From contig NZ_CP155447.1 of assembly GCF_045290345.1 (NCBI RefSeq), positions 744,001 to 808,000 of the forward strand: a DNA stretch of 64,000 nucleotides, in the 5' to 3' direction. Positions 18,387-26,019 of this stretch are shown here, piece after piece (within the stretch, counting starts at the first letter, position 1; each line of letters opens with the position of its first letter). The translations under genes were made by a program, and so were the position numbers. A model generated the notes under the pieces. It saw nothing but the letters and a program-made list of their open reading frames with translations, ran no database searches and was not told the DNA's origin. This stretch comes from Singulisphaera sp045290345. Its GTDB lineage: Bacteria > Planctomycetota > Planctomycetia > Isosphaerales > Isosphaeraceae.

Positions 18387-18866
18387 ATGATCCAGAAAGT
18401 CGTCACGGGCGGACAGACGGGGGCAGAGCAGGCGGCCTGGGCAGCGGCGCGCCGGGCCGGGATTGTGACGGCCGGATACATGCCGCGCGGGTTCATGACC
18501 GAGGACGGCCCCGCGCCACGAGTGGGCGCGCTCCATGGGGCGATCGAGTTCCCCATGGATGACGCTCGGCGGATCCGCGCCAATCTCCGCCGGGCCGACG
18601 GCCTCTTCTGGTTCGGAGACCCAGACTCCCCCGAGGCCGCTGACACATTCGCCGCATGCCGCGAACTGGCCAAGCCGTTCCTCACCATCAATCCCGGATT
18701 CACGACGCCCGCGGAAGTCGTCGCATGGCTCAGCGTGTTCGAGACGGCCACCCTCGTCGTCTCCGGCGCTCGCGCCTCGCGGGCCCCGCGCATCGGCCCC
18801 CTCGTTGAGGCCTTTCTGGATCACACCTTCGCCGCCTTGCGAAGAGTGGCCAGGCGCGTCGAGTAG
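18387..18866 (+). CDS. Putative molybdenum carrier protein (Rossmann/LOG-like)
   Basis: A 159-residue protein. VVTGGQTGAEQAAWAAARRAG at the N terminus is the phosphate-binding loop of the putative molybdenum-carrier family, followed by GYMPRGFMTEDG and NLRRADGLFWFGDPDSPE. Relatives were named from cofactor-carrier homology, but a nucleotide-processing role is equally possible. It overlaps nothing. A 34-nt copy of its 3' end is found again at 20691-20724, a scar of the tandem duplication described in the findings. The terminator of the opposite-strand operon begins just after its stop. Confidence 0.85.
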   Translation: MIQKVVTGGQTGAEQAAWAAARRAGIVTAGYMPRGFMTEDGPAPRVGALHGAIEFPMDDARRIRANLRRADGLFWFGDPDSPEAADTFAACRELAKPFLTINPGFTTPAEVVAWLSVFETATLVVSGARASRAPRIGPLVEAFLDHTFAALRRVARRVE

Positions 18867-18872
18867 CCCTCC

Positions 18873-18904
18873 AAAAAAAAAGAGAGGGCATCGAATGCCC
18901 TCTC
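18873..18904 (-). terminator. Intrinsic terminator, duplication copy 1
   Basis: On the minus strand GAGAGGGCAT (18904-18895), loop TCG and ATGCCCTCTC (18891-18882) make a perfect 10-bp stem followed by nine T (18881-18873). It ends the DUF1559-lipoprotein operon at 19.0-20.4 kb. An equivalent hairpin closes the second operon copy at 22651-22679, where a group II intron has entered. Confidence 0.9.
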
Positions 18905-19037
18905 CCCATCCCGCACGATCGATCCCTCACCTGGTAGCTGCCCAGACCAGGCCGCCGGAGCAGACTCTCTCTCAACGGCGCCGGGGTCGCGAAGCAACTC
19001 GTCTCGGCGTGGTCAGTTCGAACGGAAACGCGTTCTC

Positions 19038-19454
19038 TCAGTCCGGAGTGACCACAATCGCAAGCTGCGTCTCGACGTTGTAGCTCGTCGGGATGACGTT
19101 CCGGACCTCCTCGATCGTCTCGGAAGGGAGGTCGGGGTGCTTGATCCGTTTCCCGGTCGGCTTCACGGCGTTGATCTCGACCTGGTAACGGCCCGGTGCC
19201 GGACCCTCTGAACGACCGATCCGGTACGCACCGTCACGGATCTCCGCAGTGGCCGCCGTCGTGCCGTCCAGGGGGGCGAACGTGACCGAACCCGAGGGGA
19301 GCGGCTTACCGTAGAGCGTAATGACCCCGGAGACGGGCTGCCGGGCTGGTCCCTCGTCGCCGCAACCGACCATGCCCCACGAGACGGCGAGCGCCACACC
19401 CCGGGCGAGGTTGACCATGCCCGAGCCATCACGGTGCTTGGTTTCGGTACGCAT
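19038..19454 (-). CDS. Lipoprotein with carboxypeptidase-regulatory-like domain (copy 1, truncated)
   Basis: A 138-residue protein. The signal segment ends at lipobox GMVGC. The body is a small beta-sandwich pattern (GVITLYGKPLPSGSVTFAP, then GAYRIGRSEGPAPGRYQVEI) like the carboxypeptidase regulatory-like domains seen beside DUF1559 genes. Its ATG overlaps the DUF1559 stop as TAATG, indicating translational coupling. Compared with copy 2 (22748-23230), GGA has become TGA, removing a 21-residue tail (ENAFPFELTTPRR...). The reading frame of that tail is still intact after the stop. The central 100 residues are almost identical to copy 2, but the signal peptides differ. Confidence 0.82.
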   Translation of the reverse strand: MRTETKHRDGSGMVNLARGVALAVSWGMVGCGDEGPARQPVSGVITLYGKPLPSGSVTFAPLDGTTAATAEIRDGAYRIGRSEGPAPGRYQVEINAVKPTGKRIKHPDLPSETIEEVRNVIPTSYNVETQLAIVVTPD

Positions 19455-20407
19455 TAGAGGGAGTCTCCGCTGATCACTTCGCCGCCGGCCCGGCTGCTCA
19501 GGGCCCGCCAGGTCGGCAAAGAAATCGAATCCTTGATGAAACGGATCGAGCCGTCGCCGAAGAGCACATTGATTCCGCCGGGGTGAACGCTCCGTGAACC
19601 GATGTAATGATTCGGACCGTCGCCGGTGTTGCGATTGCAAGGCGCCTTGAAGGCGACCCAGCACGCGCCATAGTCCGGCGTCTGGCTGTTGGGAGCGAGA
19701 CGGGTGGAAATCTGGTGAGAGGAAGGTTGCTCGCTCCAGACTCGGCCGCGACGGTCGATCGTCGCGACAGGCTGACCCGCCGGATGCGGCGTCTGGACCA
19801 ACTCGGCCATCAAAAACGTCTGGGTCGTCCCGTCAGTCAACTCGGCCAGCGAGGCCCCGTAGTTCAAGGCGAAAGGCGCGGGCAAGCCCTGGTCGTTATA
19901 CGTGTTCTGGCCCCAGTTGACCCCGTAGTTTCCCTTGACATCGCTCACGCCGCCACCGTTGTTCGTGAACACGACCTGCTGATCGGACGGGCAGTCAAAC
20001 GCGTTCACCCGGGACGCTCGGGTCGTGGAGTTCTGGTTTTCCTGGAACGAGAGGTTGTAGTTGAAGCTGTTGCTGAGATTGCCCTGTTCGACGAACGGCA
20101 GGAGCGACGTGATGAACGGCTGACGATATTGGTAGCCGCCCGGATTCGTGACCCCAGTCGATCCGGGAGCGAACCGCCCGTGCACGTCATGGTAGTTATG
20201 CAACGCCAAGCCGAGTTGCTTCAGGTTATTCGTGCACTGAATCCGTCGCGCCGCCTCACGGGCTGCCTGCACCGCGGGGAGCAATAACGCAATCAAAACC
20301 GCGATGATTGCAATCACGACCAAAAGTTCGATCAACGTGAACCCAGCCCGGCGGCAGCAAGTCGTCGGAGTCTCAAGGCGAACCACCGGCTCCCGTGCAT
20401 TCCGCAT
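19454..20407 (-). CDS. DUF1559 prepilin-type protein (duplication copy 1)
   Basis: A 317-residue protein with prepilin motif AGFTLIELLVVIAIIAVLI after a 23-residue leader, then AAREAARRIQCTNNLKQLG. The C-terminal HPGGINVLFGDGSIRFIKD and LSSRAGGEVISGDSL are the DUF1559 end. ATG 20407 is preferred over a TTG six bases upstream because AGGAG is 8 nt before it, and it matches copy 2 exactly in length (954 nt). A promoter candidate lies at 20459-20487. It is translationally coupled to the lipoprotein gene downstream. It is probably a pseudopilin-like surface protein. Confidence 0.94.
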   Translation of the reverse strand: MRNAREPVVRLETPTTCCRRAGFTLIELLVVIAIIAVLIALLLPAVQAAREAARRIQCTNNLKQLGLALHNYHDVHGRFAPGSTGVTNPGGYQYRQPFITSLLPFVEQGNLSNSFNYNLSFQENQNSTTRASRVNAFDCPSDQQVVFTNNGGGVSDVKGNYGVNWGQNTYNDQGLPAPFALNYGASLAELTDGTTQTFLMAELVQTPHPAGQPVATIDRRGRVWSEQPSSHQISTRLAPNSQTPDYGACWVAFKAPCNRNTGDGPNHYIGSRSVHPGGINVLFGDGSIRFIKDSISLPTWRALSSRAGGEVISGDSL

Positions 20408-20458
20408 CGTCAATTCTCCTCTGAGAAACCCGCCTTGAATGCCATTTCACTTGCACCA

Positions 20459-20487
20459 ATCATCTGATTCCCGATCGATATTGTCAA
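20459..20487 (-). promoter_or_regulatory. Candidate promoter of DUF1559 copy 1
   Basis: On the minus strand TTGACA (20487-20482) and GATGAT (20464-20459) are separated by 17 bp, 52 bp before the ATG. The -35 is conserved at the same place in copy 2 (TTGACG, 24268-24263, with AAGAAT 17 bp further). Conservation between diverged copies supports the assignment; the -10 is weak. Confidence 0.45.
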
Positions 20488-20600
20488 GTTTGAAACCCTC
20501 TATCTTGACCAATTTAATGAGAAACAAGAACAGCTCGCCTCAATCCACGGTTGTAGAGTGGCCGCGGCAGGGGGCATCCAGGCGTGATCCGCTAAAAGAG

Positions 20601-20690
20601 CCTGATCCTCTTCTTCAGCGACAACGGCGGACCGACGATGGGGGCACTATGACCAATGGCTCGCGGAACGCACCGTTGCGGGGCTCGAAG
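20601..20690 (+). pseudogene. Sulfatase gene remnant (duplication scar)
   Basis: This 90-bp stretch reads LILFFSDNGGPTMG and then ends in a frameshift and stop. It matches positions 25209-25299 of the intact sulfatase gene (LIIFFSDNGGPTMLG and onward) at nucleotide level with scattered differences. The preceding spacer (20414-20600) aligns with the sulfatase-DUF1559 intergenic region of copy 2, so about 840 bp of the 5' half of this sulfatase copy has been deleted. It is non-functional. Confidence 0.85.
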
Positions 20691-20724
20691 GCGAGGAGTG
20701 GCCAGGTGAGTCGAGTAGCCCCCA
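20691..20724 (+). pseudogene. 3' end fragment of molybdenum-carrier gene (duplication junction)
   Basis: Thirty-four bases match 18839-18872, the last codons and stop of the molybdenum-carrier gene, with about five differences. They abut the sulfatase remnant directly. A sulfatase-internal sequence fused to the start of the repeated unit is what a tandem-duplication breakpoint leaves behind. Confidence 0.8.
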
Positions 20725-20806
20725 GCAAAAAATCGGGTAGGAGGGGGCCTTACGGCCCCCGTCCTCCCACACCACCGGACGTACTCATCGTATCCGGCGG
20801 TTCCCC

Positions 20807-22225
20807 TCAACGGTTTAACTGCACGTACCGCTGAACGAGGTTGACCAAGCCCAAAGACTCGAACCAGTTGGTACTCATCGCGTGGTGGGCGGTCGGACTA
20901 CCCGAGAGGCGCCACCAGCCTTTACCCGACGCCGACGTCGCCCAGGAGTTCCACGCGGGAACGCCCAAGCTCTGAAAGAAGTGGGCCAGAGTCTTGGCTC
21001 GCTTGCAATGCTTCAACCGCACGCAGCGCAGCTTACGGCGGATCCACCCGTCCAAGGCCCGCAGATGGGTCTTACATTCCGCAAGGCGGAAGTACGTCAC
21101 CCAGCCGGTCAAGAATGAGTTCAGTTCCTTCGTCATCTGCGCGAGGCTCACCCCGCGATTTCGCCGGGTGATTGCACGGACTCGCTCTTTGGCGCGATCC
21201 AGACTCTTCGGGGCGATCCCCAGGCGACCCCCAGGGAGAAGACGGTAGCCCAGGAACTTGCGTTCCTCAATCGGGGCCACCGCGCTCTTCTCACGGTTGA
21301 CGCGGAGGCGAAGCGTCCCTTCAAGGAACCGGGTCAGCGACTCCAACACACGCTCCCCCGCCGCCTTCGTCTGAACATAAATGTTGCAGTCATCGGCGTA
21401 GCGGCAGAACTTGTGTCCCCGCCGTTCCAATTCCTTATCGAGATCATCCAAGAGCAGGTTCGCCAAAAGCGGAGAAAGCGGCCCGCCCTGCGGCGTCCCT
21501 TCGGATCGCGTGACGTTCACACCGTTTTGCATCAGCCCCGCTTGCAAGAAGCGGCGGATGATCCGTAGCAGCCGTTTGTCAGCGATTCGCCGAGACAGCC
21601 GCGACATCAGGATGTCGTGATTGACCCGGTCAAAGAACTTTTCCAGGTCCACGTCCACCACGATGGGTCGGCCTTCCGCGACGTAATCCTTCGCCTGTTT
21701 CAGAGCATCGTGCGCCCCGCGACCGGGTCGGAAGCCGAAGCTGAAGGACGAAAAGGTCGGGTCAAGGAGCGGCTCGAGCACTTGGAGGATCGCTTGCTGC
21801 ACGAGTCGGTCGAGCACCGTCGGGATGCCCAATTGGCGCACCCCGCCCCCCGGTTTGGGGATCTGCACCCCTCGCACGGGCTGTGGCCGATACGTTCCGT
21901 CGAGAAGTGCCGCAACCAGATCGTCTTTATGCCCGGCGATCCAGGGACGCAGTTGGGCGATGGTCATCCCATCGACGCCTGCCGAACCCTTGTTCGCTTT
22001 GACTCTGCGGTAAGCTCGGTTCAGATTGGCGGCTTGGCAGACCGCTTCCATCAGTCGATTGGTCAAGGCTCGTGCTGGGTCCGACGCCGTGAACGTTTGC
22101 GACTCCTCGATCCGGGCAGATTGGATGCCGTCCTCACCGCCTTGGTCGTGGCGCAGAGCCTCCTCACGCCCCTCGAAATCGAAGGTCATTTGGTAGTCTT
22201 TGCCTTGCTGCCGCTCCGCGTTCAT
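20807..22225 (-). CDS. ltrA: Group II intron reverse transcriptase/maturase
   Basis: A 472-residue protein. The RT blocks include AYRRVKANKGSAGVDGMTI (RT0/1), PRG-type VRQLGIPTVLDRLVQQAI, FGFRPGRGAHDAL, the catalytic YADD at 276-279, and the GTPQGGPLSPLLANLLLDDLD block. The maturase X domain follows (SFLTGWVTYFRLAECK), and the protein ends without an HNH endonuclease domain. That fits endonuclease-less introns which prime from lagging-strand DNA. The frame is intact, so the intron may still be active. The protein would bind its own intron RNA to assist splicing and retro-insertion. Confidence 0.96.
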   Translation of the reverse strand: MNAERQQGKDYQMTFDFEGREEALRHDQGGEDGIQSARIEESQTFTASDPARALTNRLMEAVCQAANLNRAYRRVKANKGSAGVDGMTIAQLRPWIAGHKDDLVAALLDGTYRPQPVRGVQIPKPGGGVRQLGIPTVLDRLVQQAILQVLEPLLDPTFSSFSFGFRPGRGAHDALKQAKDYVAEGRPIVVDVDLEKFFDRVNHDILMSRLSRRIADKRLLRIIRRFLQAGLMQNGVNVTRSEGTPQGGPLSPLLANLLLDDLDKELERRGHKFCRYADDCNIYVQTKAAGERVLESLTRFLEGTLRLRVNREKSAVAPIEERKFLGYRLLPGGRLGIAPKSLDRAKERVRAITRRNRGVSLAQMTKELNSFLTGWVTYFRLAECKTHLRALDGWIRRKLRCVRLKHCKRAKTLAHFFQSLGVPAWNSWATSASGKGWWRLSGSPTAHHAMSTNWFESLGLVNLVQRYVQLNR

Positions 22226-22645
22226 CGAGTTGTTCCCGACTGACTCCTTGGGTTGAAAGGTTCGGCCCTTCGTCGGCGTTGCCCCCGGCTACTACGGCCT
22301 CGGCTGACTCCTCCGACCTTGTCTCGCCTCGTTGCCGATGCGGTAGTTCGGATCGCCCGAACGGGGTTGGAGGTCTCCCAGGGTAAGTCGTGTGGATTTC
22401 GCTCGGGACTCGCCGGATCTACCTGCGTGCGTGTCTGGATGACGACTGGGCGTCCCCGTCCATTGCCGGGTTACCCCACCACGCCGGCCTTATATCCGGT
22501 TTCTGTACGTCGAGTCCGAGTTCAGGGGCATCGGCTTCCTTCAGATCCCACCTCGCGATGGGCACCCTTGCCTAGCCTTGCGGTTCCGGTCATCTCGGCC
22601 CGCGGAGGACTTGCACCTCCTATCTACACAACATGCCTGGCGCAC
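22226..22645 (-). ncRNA. Group II intron RNA domains I-III (5' part)
   Basis: The 420 nt between the intron 5' end and the maturase start hold no protein. They begin GTGCGCCAGGCATG and contain several short complementary segments expected of domain I. Exon-binding sites could not be assigned by eye. Confidence 0.7.
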
Positions 22646-22679
22646 AAAAAGGGGAGAGGGCATCGAATGCCCTCTCCCC
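22646..22679 (-). terminator. Intrinsic terminator, duplication copy 2 (intron target)
   Basis: On the minus strand GGGGAGAGGGCAT (22679-22667), loop TCG and ATGCCCTCTCCCC (22663-22651) form a perfect 13-bp stem, followed by five T and then intron base 1. After the intron the T-run continues (five T at 20731-20727), so the original site had about ten T, as in copy 1 (nine T). Confidence 0.9.
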
Positions 22680-22747
22680 ATCCACACGATTGTTTCATCA
22701 CCTGGTAGTCGCCCAGGCCAGGCCAAGCCGCCGGAGCAGACGCTCTC

Positions 22748-23230
22748 TCAACGGCGCCGGGTTCGCGAAGCGGCTCGTCGCGGCGTGGTGAGCTCGAACG
22801 GAAACGCGTTCTCTCCGTCCGGAGTGACCACAATCGCAAGCTGCGTCTCGACGTTGTAGCTCGTCGGGATGACGTTCCGGACCTCCTCGATCGTCTCGGA
22901 AGGGAGGTCGGGATGCTTGATCCGTTTCCCGGTCGGCTTCACGGCGTTGATCTCGACCTGGTAACGGCCCGGTGCCGGACCCTCTGAACGACCGATCCGG
23001 TACGCACCGTCACGGATCTCCGCAGTGGCCGCCGTCGTGCCGTCCAGGGGGGCGAACGTGACCGAACCCGAGGGGAGCGGCTTGCCGTCGAGAGTAATGA
23101 CCCCGGAAATGGGCTGCCGGGCTGGCCCCTCATTGCCGCAACCGACCATAAGCAAAGTCATTGCGAGTGCCACGCCCCAGGCGAAGCCGGCCCCGCCCAG
23201 GCGGGAACGATAATGCGATTCGGTGTGCAT
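22748..23230 (-). CDS. Lipoprotein with carboxypeptidase-regulatory-like domain (copy 2)
   Basis: A 160-residue protein. The signal segment ends at lipobox LLMVGC, followed by the beta-sandwich pattern GVITLDGKPLPSGSVTFAP and a full C-terminal tail ENAFPFELTTPRRAASRTRRR. The start ATG overlaps the stop of the DUF1559 gene (TAATG). This copy is the complete form of the gene at 19038-19454. It probably acts in the envelope together with the DUF1559 product; the function is unknown. Confidence 0.85.
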   Translation of the reverse strand: MHTESHYRSRLGGAGFAWGVALAMTLLMVGCGNEGPARQPISGVITLDGKPLPSGSVTFAPLDGTTAATAEIRDGAYRIGRSEGPAPGRYQVEINAVKPTGKRIKHPDLPSETIEEVRNVIPTSYNVETQLAIVVTPDGENAFPFELTTPRRAASRTRRR

Positions 23231-24183
23231 TAGAGGGAGTCTCCGCTGATCACTTCGCCGCCGGCCCGGCTGCTCAGGGCCCGCCAGGTCGGCAAAGAAA
23301 TCGAATCCTTGATGAAACGGATCGAACCGTCGCCGAGGAGCACGTTGACTCCGCCGGGGTGAACGCTCCGCGAGGCGATGTAATGGTTCGGGCCGTTGCC
23401 GGCGTTCCGATTGCACGGTGCCTTAAACGCGACCCAGCACGCGCCATAGTCAGGCGCCTGACTGTTGGGAGCGAGACGAGCCGAGATCTGGTGAGAGGAA
23501 GGTTGCTCGCTCCAGACCCGCCCGCGGCGGTCGATCGTATTGGCAGGCTGACCCGCCGGTTGCGGCGTCTGGATCAACTCGGCCATCAAAAACGTCTGGC
23601 TCGTCCCGTCGGTCAGCTCGGCCATGGAGGCCCCGTAGTTCAAGGCAAAAGGCGCGGCCAGGATCGGGTCGGCATACGTGTTCTGACCCCAATTGATGCC
23701 GTAGCTCCCTTTGACGTCGGTCGCGCCGCCCGTACTGTTCACGAACACCACCTGCTGGTCCGACGGGCAGTTAAAAACGTTCACCCGAGCCGAGCGGGTC
23801 GTGGAGTTGGGATTGGTCTGAAACGAAAGGTTGAAATTGTAGCTGTTGCTAAGATTGCCCTGCTCGACGAACGGTAGGAGCGACGTGATGAACGGCTGAC
23901 GATACTCGTAGCCACCCGGATTGGTCACGTCGATCGACCCGGGAGCGAACCGGCCGTGAACGTCATGGTAGTTGTGCAACGCCAGGCCGAGCTGCTTCAT
24001 GTTGTTCGTGCACTGAATCCGTCGCGCCGCCTCACGGGCAGCCTGCACTGCGGGGAGCAATAACGCGATCAAAACCGCGATGATCGCAATCACGACCAAA
24101 AGCTCGATCAACGTGAAACCAGCCCGTCGGCAGCAAGACGTCGGGGTCTCAAAGCGATCTACCGGCTCCTGTCCATTCCGCAT
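23230..24183 (-). CDS. DUF1559 prepilin-type protein (duplication copy 2)
   Basis: A 317-residue protein, same length as copy 1. The prepilin motif AGFTLIELLVVIAIIAVLI, then AAREAARRIQCTNNMKQLG, and the C-terminal HPGGVNVLLGDGSIRFIKD are intact. ATG 24183 follows AAAGGAG; the longer frame upstream would disrupt the leader. Copies 1 and 2 differ mainly in the variable middle (for example GIDVTNPGG against GSTGVTNPGG contexts and the NSTGGATDVKG region), while both ends are nearly identical. Confidence 0.94.
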   Translation of the reverse strand: MRNGQEPVDRFETPTSCCRRAGFTLIELLVVIAIIAVLIALLLPAVQAAREAARRIQCTNNMKQLGLALHNYHDVHGRFAPGSIDVTNPGGYEYRQPFITSLLPFVEQGNLSNSYNFNLSFQTNPNSTTRSARVNVFNCPSDQQVVFVNSTGGATDVKGSYGINWGQNTYADPILAAPFALNYGASMAELTDGTSQTFLMAELIQTPQPAGQPANTIDRRGRVWSEQPSSHQISARLAPNSQAPDYGACWVAFKAPCNRNAGNGPNHYIASRSVHPGGVNVLLGDGSIRFIKDSISLPTWRALSSRAGGEVISGDSL

Positions 24184-24239
24184 CGTAATTCTCCTTTGAG
24201 AGCCCCTGACTTGCATGCACTTCGTCATCGAACTCGCCC

Positions 24240-24268
24240 ATTCTTACCTTCTTGATCGACTCCGTCAA
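24240..24268 (-). promoter_or_regulatory. Candidate promoter of DUF1559 copy 2
   Basis: On the minus strand TTGACG (24268-24263) and AAGAAT (24245-24240) are spaced by 17 bp, 57 bp before the ATG. It is positionally equivalent to the candidate in copy 1. Confidence 0.4.
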
Positions 24269-24397
24269 GTTGAATCTCTACTATCTTGACCATGTTGGTG
24301 TATTATCGGTACGGTTCCTCCTGATCGACGGTCGCGGCGTGGCCGCCGCGGGCGCATCGGGAGCGTGTTGACGCACCGGACTTTCGAGGTGATTTTG

Positions 24398-25807
24398 ATG
24401 AAACCGAGAATCAGGCGAGCCTTGCGAGCTTCGTGGCTTGCGGCACTCACAATGGTCATGACCGGGCAAGGCGACGGGATCGCGTCAGCCGCTCCGGCCG
24501 GCAAACCGAACGTCGTGCTGCTCGTCGCTGACGACCTGGGTTTTGGCGACCTGGGCTTCCAGGGGGCCCGCGATATCCCGACGCCCCACCTCGACGCCCT
24601 GGCGCAAGGTGGGGTGCGCTGCACGAACGGCTATGTCTCGGGTCCGTATTGCAGTCCGACACGGGCCGGGCTGTTGACGGGCCGGTATCAGCAGCGGTTC
24701 GGACACGAGTTCAACCCGGGCAACGGGTCTGCGAAAGCGCCAGGCTTACCGGTTTCGGAGACGACCCTGGCCGACCGGCTCAAAGCGGCCGGCTACGCAA
24801 CGGGGCTCGTCGGCAAGTGGCACCTCGGCTCCGCGGCGCAGTTTCATCCTCAGAAGCGTGGGTTCGACGAGTTTTTTGGTTTCCTCGGCGGGCAACACAC
24901 GTACTTCGCCGGCAAGAGCCAAGACATCTATCGAGGCGGCGACATCATCCAGGAGGAAGCGTATCTGACGGATGCCTTCGCCCGCGAGGCCCTGTCGTTC
25001 ATCGACCGCCACAAGGACCACCCGTTCTTTTTGCAGCTCAGCTTCAACGCCGTCCACACCCCAATGGATGCGACCGAGGATCGGGTCGCGCGGTTCGCCG
25101 CGATCGAGGACCCGAAGCGGAGGACGTACGCGGCCATGGTTTCCGCCCTCGACGAGGCGGCCGGCAAAGTTATCGAGCGGATCCGATCCGCTGGCCTCGA
25201 AGAATCGACCCTGATCATCTTCTTTAGCGACAACGGCGGCCCGACGATGTTGGGCACCACAACCAACGGCTCGCGGAATGTACCGTTGCGGGGCTCGAAG
25301 CGGACGACCCTCGAAGGGGGCGTTCGGGTCCCGTTCGTCCTGAGCTGGAAGGGCACGCTTCCCGCGGGCAAGGTGTATGAACAACCGATCATCCAGCTCG
25401 ATATCCTGCCGACGGCATTGGCCGCGGCCGGCGTCGCGGCCAAGCCGGAATGGAAGCTCGACGGCGTCAACCTCTTGCCCCACCTCAACGGCCATTCGGA
25501 GCAAACTCCACACGACGCTCTCTACTGGCGACTGGGCGAACAGGCGGCCATCCGCCGGGGCGACTGGAAGCTCGTCCGCTATGACCAGACGGTCGATATC
25601 GACGGGGCGAAGTCGAACGGCTCCAAGCCGCCGGTGACCCCGTTCCGACTTTACAACCTCACCAACGATATCGGGGAAGCCCAGGACCTGAGCGCAGAGA
25701 ACCCGGACAAGACCAAGGAACTCCTCGCCGCCTGGGAGGACTGGAGCCGCCAGCTCGCCCCTCCGTTGTGGAGACCAGGGAACCAACCGGCGAAACCGGT
25801 GGATTGA
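24398..25807 (+). CDS. Exported arylsulfatase-type sulfatase
   Basis: A 469-residue protein. A signal peptide spans about residues 1-32. The N-terminal metal motif VVLLVADDLGFGDLG is followed by the formylglycine signature CSPTRAGLLTGR with Cys85, to be oxidised by an FGE-type enzyme. KWHLG, IFFSDNGGPT and a C-terminal RRGDWKLVRYD complete the alkaline-phosphatase-like fold. It would hydrolyse sulfate esters, probably of sulfated polysaccharides, outside the cytoplasm. ATG 24398 follows GAGGTG; the GTG at 24365 has no ribosome site. It is divergent from the DUF1559 operon. A second copy survives only as a 90-bp scar at 20601-20690. Confidence 0.93.
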   Translation: MKPRIRRALRASWLAALTMVMTGQGDGIASAAPAGKPNVVLLVADDLGFGDLGFQGARDIPTPHLDALAQGGVRCTNGYVSGPYCSPTRAGLLTGRYQQRFGHEFNPGNGSAKAPGLPVSETTLADRLKAAGYATGLVGKWHLGSAAQFHPQKRGFDEFFGFLGGQHTYFAGKSQDIYRGGDIIQEEAYLTDAFAREALSFIDRHKDHPFFLQLSFNAVHTPMDATEDRVARFAAIEDPKRRTYAAMVSALDEAAGKVIERIRSAGLEESTLIIFFSDNGGPTMLGTTTNGSRNVPLRGSKRTTLEGGVRVPFVLSWKGTLPAGKVYEQPIIQLDILPTALAAAGVAAKPEWKLDGVNLLPHLNGHSEQTPHDALYWRLGEQAAIRRGDWKLVRYDQTVDIDGAKSNGSKPPVTPFRLYNLTNDIGEAQDLSAENPDKTKELLAAWEDWSRQLAPPLWRPGNQPAKPVD

Positions 25808-25880
25808 GAGGCGATACTCCAAAGCGCCGGCCTGGTTCCTACTGGCAGCAGCCGAAGACAGAGAGCTTGCCTGGAAAGTC

Positions 25881-25914
25881 TCGCTCGCCCATAAGGCGAG
25901 CGGGAGCGTGAGCT
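25881..25914. repeat. REP-like palindromic repeat, copy A
   Basis: TCGCTCGCCC-ATA-AGGCGAGCGGGAGCGTGAGC has an internal GCTCGCC/GGCGAGC stem and a GGGAGCGTGAGCTC tail. The same arrangement recurs at 53638-53676 and, inverted, at 53558-53593. It lies between the sulfatase and the convergent FHA-kinase gene. Confidence 0.65.
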
Positions 25915-26019
25915 CAATGTCTTTGGTGCTTCGCCTGGAAGAATTCCCAACCGCTGGGCCAGGTTGCTTACGTGGTCAAGGGTGTCTGATGGCGAGGCTG
26001 GCCCCACCCCAGCGACCAC

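Larger units (their letters stand above)
20732..22645 (-). mobile_element. Group II intron (probably IIC) inserted in a terminator
   Basis: The element is about 1.9 kb on the minus strand. Its 5' end GTGCG (22645) directly follows the T-run of the terminator hairpin at 22651-22679. At the 3' end, a domain-V-like stem begins GAACCGCCGGA and returns as GTCCGGTGGT (about 20802-20769). The domain VI hairpin GAGGACGGGGGCC / GGCCCCCTCCTA leads to a CCGAT end near 20732, after which the flanking T-run resumes. It encodes the maturase at 20807-22225. Class C introns are known to insert after intrinsic terminators; the class call rests on that position. Boundaries are good to a few bases. Confidence 0.9.

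Noticed and set aside
18387..18866. Molybdenum storage or MoCo biosynthesis operon
   Set aside because: No other moa/mob/mod gene is near; the family name alone does not support it.
20439..20834. 131-codon plus frame between DUF1559 and the intron
   Set aside because: It spans the duplication joint and the intron end, so it is a chance frame over decayed DNA.
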